NCBI RefSeq assembly: GCF_030733265.1 | Contig: NZ_JASHJI010000005.1 | Location: 186,001-250,000, forward strand | DNA from: Roseibium sp. MMSF_3412 | Lineage (GTDB): Bacteria > Pseudomonadota > Alphaproteobacteria > Rhizobiales > Stappiaceae | Reading direction: 5' to 3' | DNA: 64,000 nt | Program-made: the position numbers and the translations under genes | Notes under the pieces: model-generated | Database searches by the model: none | Told to the model about the DNA's origin: nothing | The model's input: only the letters and a program-made list of their open reading frames with translations | In this document: one piece after another, positions 25,068 to 32,648 of the stretch | Layout of the letters: each line of letters starts with the position of its first letter | How positions within the stretch are numbered: the first letter of the stretch is position 1

Positions 25068-25074
25068 CAGTCAA
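25045..25074 (-). promoter_or_regulatory. Candidate promoter of the mra/dcw cluster
   Basis: On the minus strand TTGACT (25069-25074) is followed after 18 bases by TATCCC (25045-25050). The -35 hexamer is good and the -10 is weak. Three of the four TGGG boxes fall within this promoter. Transcription from here would leave a leader of about 165 bases before mraZ. Confidence 0.5.
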
Positions 25075-25270
25075 TGGATTCCCATGGATTCTGGCTGGAT
25101 TTGATCGCTCACGACCCCATCGCATGACGTTAATCGAAACATGCTTAATGAAGCCTTGACAGATTTGTAGAATCAGATTCGCAGGATTACGGAGGTTTTG
25201 TCTTTACCCCCACCTCAACCCGGCAAAAACTGCCGCCCGAAACCGCCCGTGTGAATGACCTGTGGAGAAC

Positions 25271-25295
25271 AAAAACGCCGCGCAAATGCGCGGCG
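25271..25295 (-). terminator. Rho-independent terminator of the 1013-residue protein gene
   Basis: Read on the minus strand, CGCCGCGC pairs with GCGCGGCG around an ATTT loop, followed by TTTTTGTT. It lies about 28 bases after the stop at 25323 and should stop readthrough towards the mraZ promoter. Confidence 0.88.
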
Positions 25296-25322
25296 CCTTC
25301 ACTGCGATGACACGACAGCAGA

Positions 25323-28300
25323 TCAGCCAAGCAACTCGGAATTGCCGAGACTTTCCAGTTGGTCGGCAACGCCGCCCGGATCAGTGACAACGGTGTTCCA
25401 GTCAGCCGCGGTCAAGTTTGCAGCCGACAGATCTTCCGCCTGGACCCCTTCCAGAAGCAGACTGTGACCGCCATTGTTCTCGACCGTAATGTGAAGTCCT
25501 TCGGTGGTTTCCTTGAGAGAGACATCTGACGCTCCCAGGCTGCTGAAGTTCAAACTGTCCTCTGCCGGATTGAAGGCCTTGACGGCGAACTTCCGTCCCC
25601 AGTCCCAAGTGACCAGGACCGTGTCCGCACCGTCTTGCAGCACGATGTCGTCATCGGAAGCGGGAGGAACGACCGGCTGATCCGGTGCATCAGGTGTATC
25701 CGGTGTTTCCGGTGCCCCGGTCACAGCGCCGACGCCATCCCTTACCTGATCGCCGTCCGTCGTCGCGCCGGGAGGCGCCGCAGGGGTCAGGAGCGCGCTC
25801 CGCGACACCAGCGTGACATCGTTCTGATCGAAGCCGAAGGGCGCTTCCAGATTGTCCTCCATGACCTGGTCATGATGGAACTCGACATTTCCAGGGATGA
25901 GATCGGACTTTGAAACACCGGAGAAGACAAAACTCTGACCGCTCGGCAGGGAGCTGATCACCATGCCCTCCGGAGTATCCTCCACACTCAGACGCTCCCG
26001 CGTCCCGAAATAGAGGAAACTGATCTTCTGCGCCGCCGGGTCAAAGCCATCGATGACGTTGCGTGCGCCGTATTCGTGGGACCGGAGGTAGACGGTGTCG
26101 CCGTCGCGCGGGCCAACGCCGGTCTCCCAGGAAAGAATCCCGCCCAGGTCCTGACGCAGGTGCTCGTTGCCGACAATTCCGAAACTCTCGATCGACAGCT
26201 CCGAGAGTTGAACGCCCTGGAGGATCTGCATGTCCGGTCCCCAGGGGTTGTCGATCACCGGTTCGCCCGCAGGTGTCATCGTCAGGATCAGGCCATGAAC
26301 CGATGCGTTGCCGAAATCGATCTCGTCGGCTGCCGGATCGAAGCCGATAATGTCGTCCGCGCCGAAATCCGCAGGCCACTTGACGCCGCCCAGCACGCTC
26401 GCGCCAGCCGGAACCGGCGGATTGGAGCCGTCGGTGTCGTAGACAACATCGAAGCCGCCCGCGCCGGGCGTTTCAACAGATTGGCCGAGGAGGGCTGCAA
26501 CCTCATTCAGGGCGGATTCCTCGGCAACCATGAAATTGTTCATGGTGAGGTCCGAAGCATCTACACCGACAAGAACCGTCTCGCTGGCGATTTCTCCCGT
26601 CGGCGTGAGAACACGCACCGTCAGGCCGGCAGAAACATCTGCGATCGTTGACGGATACGCGGCGAACTCAAGCCGTTCCGCTATGATGCCGGCTTGCAGA
26701 TGAAGCATGTCGGTGGCCGGATTGAAATCGTCGATCACACGTGAGGGGCTCTGCGGCATGATCATGATCATCTGAGGCCCGTCCGGAGTTCCGGGATCGA
26801 CAGGATCTGTGGGGTCCGGATCAACGGGGGCAACGGGGCCCGAAGGATCCGCCGGGCCGCTGCCAACACCGGAGAGAATTTCCTGCCCCGTCGCATCGCT
26901 CATGATGGTGAAGTTGGCCGGGGAAAGATCATTCGGCGCAACACCTGCAAGTGTCAGCGTCTGATTGTTACTCGCCATCGTGAAAACGGTGTTGCCGCCA
27001 ACTTCCGTCATTTCGATCGCTTCGGGTCCGAACCAGTCGATGAAAATCGTGTCGGTCTCATGGTCGAAATCCGAAATGGTCCGGTTCGTGCCCCACGCCC
27101 AGGTGATCACCACGCTGGCAGTCGCTGCCGTCACGCCGGCAGTGCCGTTCCAGCCGTCGGGCGCTGCCGGCGGCACGGGAGTAACGGGCGTATCCGGTTC
27201 GCCCGGTGTGTCGGGCTCATCGGGCACATCAGGTTCGGCCGGGGTATCCGGTTCATCGGGTATATCCGGCGTATCCGGTGTGTCGGGTACACTGGGGCCG
27301 TCGCCAACCAGAGCCAGAACCTTTGCTGCTGCCGTCGCGTCCAGGATGGTGAAATTCGCGCTGCTCAGATCGCTCAGCTGCACGCCGGCAAGTGTCGTGC
27401 TCTGGCTGTTGGCGGGAACTGCAAAGACGGCACCTTCAGACGTTTCGGAAACAACAAGATCCGCGGCCCCGATCCAGTCAATGAAGATCGTATTGTTTGC
27501 CGGATCGAAACCGGTCACGACCTCTTCCTGACCCCAGGCCCATGTAATGACCACGTCGGCATCGCTTTCCGAGACACCCGCGCCGCCATTGCTGCCCGGA
27601 TCACCCGCGCACGGTGTTCCGCCCGGCGTCTCACCCGGTGTGCCAAGCCCCTCGTCGCCGGTGAGCCGGTCTTCGTAGAATGCGATCATCTGCTCGATAG
27701 TCGGCGCGGAATATCCGCCGAATTGATCGATATATTGAAGGATCGACGTTCCGTATTCGTCCGTGCTGACTGCCCCGCCCTGAAGGAGCGATGCCGTGCC
27801 CCAGGCACCGCGCAGGTGCGCCGCCGCCAGAATACCGGTCAGTGTCAGTTCCACCGTGACGGTCTGACCGTTTTGCGTGTAGCTGGCCGTTTGTCCGATG
27901 AAGTCGCTCAGCGACTGGCCGCTGCCCGCGAGCTGCGTTTCCAGAACCTCAAGATTGTAGCCGAAGGCTTCCTGGATCGCGACGGTCTGTGCGTCCTTGG
28001 TCGTGAAATCCTGAAGCGATGTCACGCCATTCTTGCCGGTCCAGGTGCCGTCCCAGGTGTTCGTGGCTGCCCCATTCCCGTAAAAGACGGTGTCATCGTA
28101 ATATCCAAGGTCGATCAGCAGTGCTTCACCGAACTGGAAACCGACAAACCCGAGCGAGTTCATCGACTGGTACGCCATTGTTTCCCATTCGGCGTCTGTC
28201 AGTTGAGACCAACTGGTATATTGCGGAAAGCGGGTTTCAACACCACCTCCGGCCCACTGATCGAGCTGCCAGTCCTGAATGATGCCCGCATCGTAGCGGT

Positions 28301-28364
28301 CCCTGTCCCATCCCGATTCAAAGGCGAGCAATGCCGCCAGAAAATCCTCGAACGTGCCTGCCAT
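25323..28364 (-). CDS. Large modular protein: lysozyme-like N-terminus plus six repeat modules
   Basis: I do not know the function. The 1013 residues fall into two parts. Residues 1-245 (beginning AGTFEDFLAALLAFESGWD) look like a lysozyme or transglycosylase-like fold; Glu in AFESGWD could be a catalytic acid, but this is inference. Residues 265-1005 hold six degenerate modules of about 90 residues. Their shared pattern is VxITWAWG, then FDPxxDTIFIDW, then a TLAGVxLxDLSxANFxI ending. The first two are well preserved, the others drift. Pro-Asp-rich linkers separate the early modules. I know similar modules from secreted alphaproteobacterial carbohydrate-active or calcium-binding-like proteins. 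There is no Sec signal and no obvious RTX nonapeptide; export by a type I system is possible but unproven. It appears to be a single-gene unit with its own terminator. Confidence 0.75.
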   Translation of the reverse strand: MAGTFEDFLAALLAFESGWDRDRYDAGIIQDWQLDQWAGGGVETRFPQYTSWSQLTDAEWETMAYQSMNSLGFVGFQFGEALLIDLGYYDDTVFYGNGAATNTWDGTWTGKNGVTSLQDFTTKDAQTVAIQEAFGYNLEVLETQLAGSGQSLSDFIGQTASYTQNGQTVTVELTLTGILAAAHLRGAWGTASLLQGGAVSTDEYGTSILQYIDQFGGYSAPTIEQMIAFYEDRLTGDEGLGTPGETPGGTPCAGDPGSNGGAGVSESDADVVITWAWGQEEVVTGFDPANNTIFIDWIGAADLVVSETSEGAVFAVPANSQSTTLAGVQLSDLSSANFTILDATAAAKVLALVGDGPSVPDTPDTPDIPDEPDTPAEPDVPDEPDTPGEPDTPVTPVPPAAPDGWNGTAGVTAATASVVITWAWGTNRTISDFDHETDTIFIDWFGPEAIEMTEVGGNTVFTMASNNQTLTLAGVAPNDLSPANFTIMSDATGQEILSGVGSGPADPSGPVAPVDPDPTDPVDPGTPDGPQMIMIMPQSPSRVIDDFNPATDMLHLQAGIIAERLEFAAYPSTIADVSAGLTVRVLTPTGEIASETVLVGVDASDLTMNNFMVAEESALNEVAALLGQSVETPGAGGFDVVYDTDGSNPPVPAGASVLGGVKWPADFGADDIIGFDPAADEIDFGNASVHGLILTMTPAGEPVIDNPWGPDMQILQGVQLSELSIESFGIVGNEHLRQDLGGILSWETGVGPRDGDTVYLRSHEYGARNVIDGFDPAAQKISFLYFGTRERLSVEDTPEGMVISSLPSGQSFVFSGVSKSDLIPGNVEFHHDQVMEDNLEAPFGFDQNDVTLVSRSALLTPAAPPGATTDGDQVRDGVGAVTGAPETPDTPDAPDQPVVPPASDDDIVLQDGADTVLVTWDWGRKFAVKAFNPAEDSLNFSSLGASDVSLKETTEGLHITVENNGGHSLLLEGVQAEDLSAANLTAADWNTVVTDPGGVADQLESLGNSELLG
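27170..27300. repeat. Low-complexity Pro-Asp linker DNA
   Basis: Short tandem variants of a nine-base unit, such as GTATCCGGT and GTGTCGGGC, encode a chain of PDTPDEPDT-like repeats on the minus strand between the first and second modules of the large protein. Such DNA is prone to slippage, so the linker length may vary between strains. Confidence 0.7.
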
Positions 28365-28479
28365 CTTTCTCCCACCTGTATTGATTAAAACGAATCAAGA
28401 CTAGGAAGGAAGAAAGTTTGCAACATGGACAAAACATTAAATGTTCAAGGCGATACAGTGACCGTCATGACACAATTTA

Positions 28480-28497
28480 TTCAAATTTCAATTTGAA
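28480..28497. promoter_or_regulatory. AT-rich dyad upstream of the large protein gene
   Basis: TTCAAATT and AATTTGAA form perfect eight-base arms around TC. It lies in the AT-rich 225-base gap between the large modular protein gene (start 28364) and the AraC-type gene (end 28590). A second, smaller dyad, TTGATT-N6-AATCAA, is at 28381-28398. Either could be an operator; neither partner protein is known. Confidence 0.35.
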
Positions 28498-28589
28498 AAT
28501 TTTCACGAATACATAAAACACTTAAGATAAGAATTTCTTCCATTCAAACAAAAAACTTTCGGACACACCGGCTACCCAGCGCGGTCAGG

Positions 28590-29585
28590 TCAGCAGAACC
28601 GCCTGCGGCGGAGCGTCTGCCTGGGCGTCTCTTGGAAACGCATCTTGTAGCCTTGCGAGAACCGGCCCGCGTGCCGATGCCCCGACATCTCGGCAATCTC
28701 TGAAACGGAGAGGCTTCCGCTATCCGACAGCAACAGGTGCCGCGCGAAATTGAACCGGATGTCCTGGAGCTTTTCCATCGGACTGCATCCCAGCTCCCGT
28801 TTGAAATGGATCTGCAGATTACGCGGGGTTGTCCCGGCGAAGGCACAGATGTCGAGCAGGCTGATGTCCTGATCGAACCTTTCGTTGATCAGGGCCATCG
28901 CTCTTTTCAGAATTGCCGGCGCAGTACCCGCTGCCGGTTCTTTGAAAAAGTGCGACGCCGTGTTCGCCTGGACTTCCAGCAGCGACGTCACAAGGGCTTC
29001 CTCCAGTTGCCGCTGGCAAGGGTCGTCCGGATGACGGAAAATCTGCCCCGACGCCGCCGCACCGAAAAGGCCACGCAAACGCCTTGTCCAAACGGCGATC
29101 GGTCCCCGGTTCATATGGAGCCCCGGCTTAAAACGGATCGCGTTCAGTCCGATCCCGGTCATCCGTGTGGCGATTTCGGCAACGTAGCTCCTTTCGATCT
29201 GCACCAGAACCTGCTCACAGCCCGCATGCCAGCGCATCGTGGTGTTTCTGTCGGGATTCAGGACCACGCCCGTGGAAGGCGACGACCAGACCGACCGGGT
29301 TCCGTTTTGAACGTCTGCCGTACCGGCAATCGGTATCTGGATCAGATAGAAATCCGACAATTCACCCGGATCAATGGTGACGTCCGCCCCGTAGCGAATG
29401 TAGTTCAGGGAAAGACGCTTGCCTTCGACCCTGTTCTGGCAGGCATTGAAACGGTCGCTTGCTGACATCCGCTCAAGCCTGTGACTGCAGAATTTGCGCG
29501 CGACGATTTCGCGCGCCTCGTCAACGTCGAACGTTTCGAAGCAGTTGAAGTCGCCAAGCGGCAAATTGCGCGCGGTCCGGAGCAT
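28590..29585 (-). CDS. AraC-family transcriptional regulator
   Basis: The 331 residues have an N-terminal sensing region of the AraC-binding-2 type (LSDFYLIQIPIAGTADV, then SPSTGVVLNPDRNTTMRWHAG). The C-terminal double helix-turn-helix runs from about 225, with ISLLDICAFAGTTPRNLQIH and then SVSEIAEMSGHRHAGRFSQG. It is divergent from the cupin and flavin monooxygenase genes, so it probably activates them in response to an unknown small molecule. A GCATGA-CAAA-TCATGC dyad (29582-29597) overlaps its start codon and could serve autoregulation. Confidence 0.92.
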   Translation of the reverse strand: MLRTARNLPLGDFNCFETFDVDEAREIVARKFCSHRLERMSASDRFNACQNRVEGKRLSLNYIRYGADVTIDPGELSDFYLIQIPIAGTADVQNGTRSVWSSPSTGVVLNPDRNTTMRWHAGCEQVLVQIERSYVAEIATRMTGIGLNAIRFKPGLHMNRGPIAVWTRRLRGLFGAAASGQIFRHPDDPCQRQLEEALVTSLLEVQANTASHFFKEPAAGTAPAILKRAMALINERFDQDISLLDICAFAGTTPRNLQIHFKRELGCSPMEKLQDIRFNFARHLLLSDSGSLSVSEIAEMSGHRHAGRFSQGYKMRFQETPRQTLRRRRFC

Positions 29586-29597
29586 GACAAATCATGC
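29582..29597. promoter_or_regulatory. Dyad over the AraC gene start
   Basis: GCATGA and TCATGC are perfect six-base arms around CAAA. It covers the start codon of the AraC-type gene and faces the cupin gene promoter region. A repressor or the regulator itself could bind here; AraC proteins more often use direct repeats, so confidence is low. Confidence 0.3.
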
Positions 29598-29747
29598 CGC
29601 CTGCTCGCGGTTCGATCAAGCATTCGAGCCGGTCAACGCGGCGAATTGGAGCAATGCGTCTGTTTTTTTCGCAATCTGGATAAAACAAACCGGTGTCCGC
29701 AGCTTAGCATTTTCCAACCGACAGATTGCTTCACGGAGGGGAACAAC

Positions 29748-30194
29748 ATGCAGAACGGCGCAGGCATCACATCCGCGGCCACCGGCCTGGACGACATCAG
29801 CTGGAACGTTGTCGGGCAGACCTACACACCCAAGATCCACAGCACCAACGCCTTCATCTGGCACGCCGTGGTTCCGGCGGAGAGTTTTGTCCCGCCGCAT
29901 GTCCACCCGACCCAGGACGAGTGGATCGTCATGCTGAAAGGCGAGCTGGAGGTCGAAATGGGCGGCGAGACCCATGTGGCGAAAGCGGGCGACACGGTGC
30001 GCATGCCCATGGGCGAAGCGCACGGCATCTTCAACCGCTCCGGCGAGACCGCGACCTGTGTCTTCGGCGTTGCTCCGGCACGCAAGCTTTTCGACCTCTT
30101 TATTGCGCTCAACGGTGTGACCGACCCGCAGGAACTCGTTCGATTGTCGGCCCTGCACGAAGTCGACTTCCTCCCCCCGCCCGATCAGGCGTGA
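29748..30194 (+). CDS. Cupin-domain protein
   Basis: A small single-cupin protein of 148 residues. The ATG at 29748 follows GGAGGGGAACAAC, a strong ribosome site; upstream in-frame codons lie over the divergent gene and are rejected. Motif 1 is PPHVHPTQDEWIVMLKGELEV, where HxH and Glu would bind a metal. Motif 2 is MPMGEAHGIFN. It could be a dioxygenase, an isomerase or a ligand sensor; the sequence does not decide. The flavin monooxygenase gene starts 31 bases later on the same strand, so the two probably act on one substrate. Confidence 0.85.
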   Translation: MQNGAGITSAATGLDDISWNVVGQTYTPKIHSTNAFIWHAVVPAESFVPPHVHPTQDEWIVMLKGELEVEMGGETHVAKAGDTVRMPMGEAHGIFNRSGETATCVFGVAPARKLFDLFIALNGVTDPQELVRLSALHEVDFLPPPDQA

Positions 30195-30225
30195 ACGGAT
30201 CGCAGGGTTTCAGGAGGATTTTGAC

Positions 30226-31713
30226 ATGACGAAACGGATGAACGTCGCGATTATCGGCGGCGGCGTGAGCGGTCTTGCCGCAGCAAAGGCGTTCGACGAG
30301 CGCGGTCACAGAGTGTTCGGCTTCGAGCGCAGTCACGATTTCGGCGGCGTGTGGGAACTGTCCAGGTCCTATCCCGGCGTCCAGACCCAGTCTCCGAAGG
30401 ATCTTTACAGGTACACCGATCTTGCCATGCCGGACGACTATCCCGAATGGCCGAAGGGACCTCAGGTCCATGCCTATCTTCATAGCTATGCCGACAAGCA
30501 CAAACTGGCGAGACTGTTTCAGCTGAACACCATTGTCCGTTCCATGGATCGCAGGAAGGACGGAGAGCCCGGCTGGACGCTCACGCTTGAGGCCGGCGGA
30601 ATTGTGCGGACGCAGGACTTTGATTTCGTCGCCGTCTGCACCGGGCAGTTTTCGGACAAGAACATCATCACCCACCCCGGTCAGGATGACTTCGTGGCCT
30701 CAGGGCGAAAGGTCATGCACAGTTCGGAATACACCGACCCGGAAGCGGCAAAAGGCAAGCATGTCGTTGTGCTGGGAGGCTCAAAATCGGCCACAGACAT
30801 TGCCGTGAATGCCGCCGCAAGCGGAGCCAGATCGGTGACACTGGTCTACCGGGAGCCCGTCTGGCGGGTGCCGTATTTCGTCGGCGGCATCAATTTCAAA
30901 CGGCTCCTCTACATGCGCGCGCAGGAACAGCAGTTCAACAGTTGGGGTCGCTCCCCGCTCGGCAAGGCGCTCTTCGCCGCCTTCAAGCCATTGATCTGGG
31001 CCAACTTCCGCGGTCTTGAAACCCTGCTCAAACTGCAGCTTGGCCTCAAGAAATGGGACATGGTGCCAGACGCACCGATCGAGAAGGAAGCGTCCTGTTC
31101 ACTGCCCATCGTCACCCCGGGCCTGTTCGAGGGCTTCAGGGACGGCTCGATCAAGCCTGTCAGGGGAACCTTTGAGCGGTACGAGGAGGGCAACGTTGTC
31201 CTGACGAACGGCGACAAGGTGCCCTGCGACCTGTCGGTCCTCGCGGTTGGCTGGAAGCTCGGCGTGCCCTACCTGGCACAAGAATTTCAGGACAAGCTGA
31301 TCGAGCCCGACGGTCAGTACCGTGTTTACAGGCTGGCGGTGAACCCCGACTTGCCTGACATGGGTTTCGTCGGCTTCAATTCCAGTTTCTGTACGATGCT
31401 CTCGGCCGAGATGATCGCAAACTGGCTGGTTCGGTATGCGGACGGCAAACTGGCCAAACAGCCCAGCGCGGCAGAGATGACACAGGATATTGAAGCGATG
31501 CTTGAATGGCGTCGCAAGGAACGGCCCGCCGCCAAGGTCTATGGCGGATTGTGCTCCGCGCCGTTTCATTTCCGGCATTTCGACGAACTGCTGGCGGATA
31601 TGGGAGCCGGAAAGACCAAACGCTCGAACCCGTTTGCAGAACAGTTTTCCTATCCGGATGCCGATGCTTATGGAGAATTCCTAGCGAGCACGCCGCAATA
31701 CGTGGCGGGATAA
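30226..31713 (+). CDS. Flavin-containing monooxygenase-like protein
   Basis: FAD- and NADPH-dependent oxygenase of the FMO/Baeyer-Villiger superfamily, 495 residues. The FAD loop VAIIGGGVSGLAAAKAF is at about 8-24, followed by FGGVWELSRSYPGVQTQSP. The second dinucleotide loop VVVLGGSKSATDIAVNAA lies near 182, preceded by HSSEYTDPEAAKGK, which resembles the FMO fingerprint region. Its ribosome site is CAGGAGG. It follows the cupin gene on the same strand and is divergent from an AraC regulator. The substrate is unknown; N-, S- and ketone oxidation are all possible. Confidence 0.88.
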   Translation: MTKRMNVAIIGGGVSGLAAAKAFDERGHRVFGFERSHDFGGVWELSRSYPGVQTQSPKDLYRYTDLAMPDDYPEWPKGPQVHAYLHSYADKHKLARLFQLNTIVRSMDRRKDGEPGWTLTLEAGGIVRTQDFDFVAVCTGQFSDKNIITHPGQDDFVASGRKVMHSSEYTDPEAAKGKHVVVLGGSKSATDIAVNAAASGARSVTLVYREPVWRVPYFVGGINFKRLLYMRAQEQQFNSWGRSPLGKALFAAFKPLIWANFRGLETLLKLQLGLKKWDMVPDAPIEKEASCSLPIVTPGLFEGFRDGSIKPVRGTFERYEEGNVVLTNGDKVPCDLSVLAVGWKLGVPYLAQEFQDKLIEPDGQYRVYRLAVNPDLPDMGFVGFNSSFCTMLSAEMIANWLVRYADGKLAKQPSAAEMTQDIEAMLEWRRKERPAAKVYGGLCSAPFHFRHFDELLADMGAGKTKRSNPFAEQFSYPDADAYGEFLASTPQYVAG

Positions 31714-31784
31714 AAGGAGGCCCGGCGCATAAGAACAAGAACCTGCGAACGAAGTAGGGTTTCTCAAGTAACGCAGGCGACTTT

Positions 31785-32462
31785 CTAGCGCTGTTGCTTT
31801 TCGCGAGTGCCGGGCTGCATGTCTCCGGCGTTCGCCAATTCGTTCGGAATGACGACCGGTGACACGGCCCAGATAAGTTTGCAGACACGGTCGCTGCGAT
31901 TGCGTGCGTGATGTGGAATGCGCGCGTCGAAACTGTAACTGTCGCCTTCACGCAGGGTGATCACTTCCTCGGCAATCTGGATCTCCAGCTCTCCTTCGAT
32001 CACAAGGCCATGCTGCTCGCCGTCATGGCGTTGCAACCGGTTGCTGGGCGTTTCGGAATTCGGCTTATAGACCGCCAGTCCCATATAGAATTCACCGCCG
32101 ACGGAACTTGACAGAAGCGAGTCTGCATACCCCAGCTCGGATGCATCTTGTCCGTAAAGCGCATTCAGGTTTCTGCGGTTCTGCGAACGCACGACATAGG
32201 CACGCTCCATCGGGCCTTCACCGGGACGCCTGGCGAAAAACCAGTCCGGGGACACCGAAAGTGCAGCCGACAACCTTTCCAGCATGTCCATCGACGGATT
32301 GGAAGCGCCGCGCTCAATCGCACTGAGATGACTAAGCGAAATCCCGCTGGCGCTGCTCAGGTCTTTCAAGGTCATTTGCCGCGCCTTGCGAAGCTGGCGA
32401 ACTTCCGATCCCAGGGACAGCAGGTTTTCAGCCAATGACACCACGTTGCCGCTGTCAGCCAT
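31785..32462 (-). CDS. XRE-family regulator with C-terminal cupin
   Basis: The 225 residues hold an N-terminal helix-turn-helix at about 18-72 (LRKARQMTLKDLSSASGISL, then HLSAIERGASNPSMDML). A C-terminal cupin at about 140-210 (LQRHDGEQHGLVIEGELEI, then DARIPHHARNRSD) would bind a small ligand. Regulators of this layout often repress amino acid, peptide or polyamine genes. It is divergent from a family 5 binding protein gene and a CocE-type hydrolase, with a large dyad between. I expect it to control both itself and those genes. Confidence 0.92.
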   Translation of the reverse strand: MADSGNVVSLAENLLSLGSEVRQLRKARQMTLKDLSSASGISLSHLSAIERGASNPSMDMLERLSAALSVSPDWFFARRPGEGPMERAYVVRSQNRRNLNALYGQDASELGYADSLLSSSVGGEFYMGLAVYKPNSETPSNRLQRHDGEQHGLVIEGELEIQIAEEVITLREGDSYSFDARIPHHARNRSDRVCKLIWAVSPVVIPNELANAGDMQPGTREKQQR

Positions 32463-32532
32463 GCATGCGCCTCATCCTTTGAACTTAAGAATTCTGCTCA
32501 AGGTACCGGACCAGAAAAATTTTTCAACAACG

Positions 32533-32573
32533 CGCTCAAAAAAGAATTTTTGCAAATAATTCTTTTTTGAGCG
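32533..32573. promoter_or_regulatory. 41-base perfect dyad, likely XRE operator
   Basis: Two perfect 16-base arms (CGCTCAAAAAAGAATT and its reverse complement) flank TTTGCAAAT. A consensus -10 hexamer TATAAT at 32577-32582 directs transcription to the binding protein gene, so a protein on the dyad would cover the -35 region. A weaker relative (AAGAATT then CTGCTCAA) is at 32488-32502 and a GAAAAATTTTTC palindrome at 32514-32525. Confidence 0.75.
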
Positions 32574-32648
32574 TAATATAATACTCAAGTCGCCACTCAC
32601 TACAAAAACCAGGCGTCCTTGTTTCCATTCCGGAGGGTGAAAAAAGTC

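Larger units (their letters stand above)
24873..25322. other. Noncoding region upstream of mraZ
   Basis: No convincing gene lies in these 450 bases. The left half is the mraZ leader. The middle holds the mra promoter with TGGG boxes and four GANTC sites. The right end holds a terminator for the large protein gene that ends at 25323. A TTGACA hexamer at 25156-25161 on the plus strand lacks a good partner hexamer, and no gene follows it. Confidence 0.7.

Noticed and set aside
25156-25180. Plus-strand promoter with TTGACA
   Set aside because: No -10 hexamer at a good distance and no gene follows on that strand.
27170-27300. Candidate CRISPR or minisatellite array
   Set aside because: The repeats are nine-base coding units for Pro-Asp linkers with no spacers.
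27060-28388. A 442-residue plus-strand frame, and a Gly/Ser/Val-repeat frame at 26965-27531
   Set aside because: Both are opposite the large modular protein; the repeats reflect the Pro-Asp linker DNA read on the other strand.
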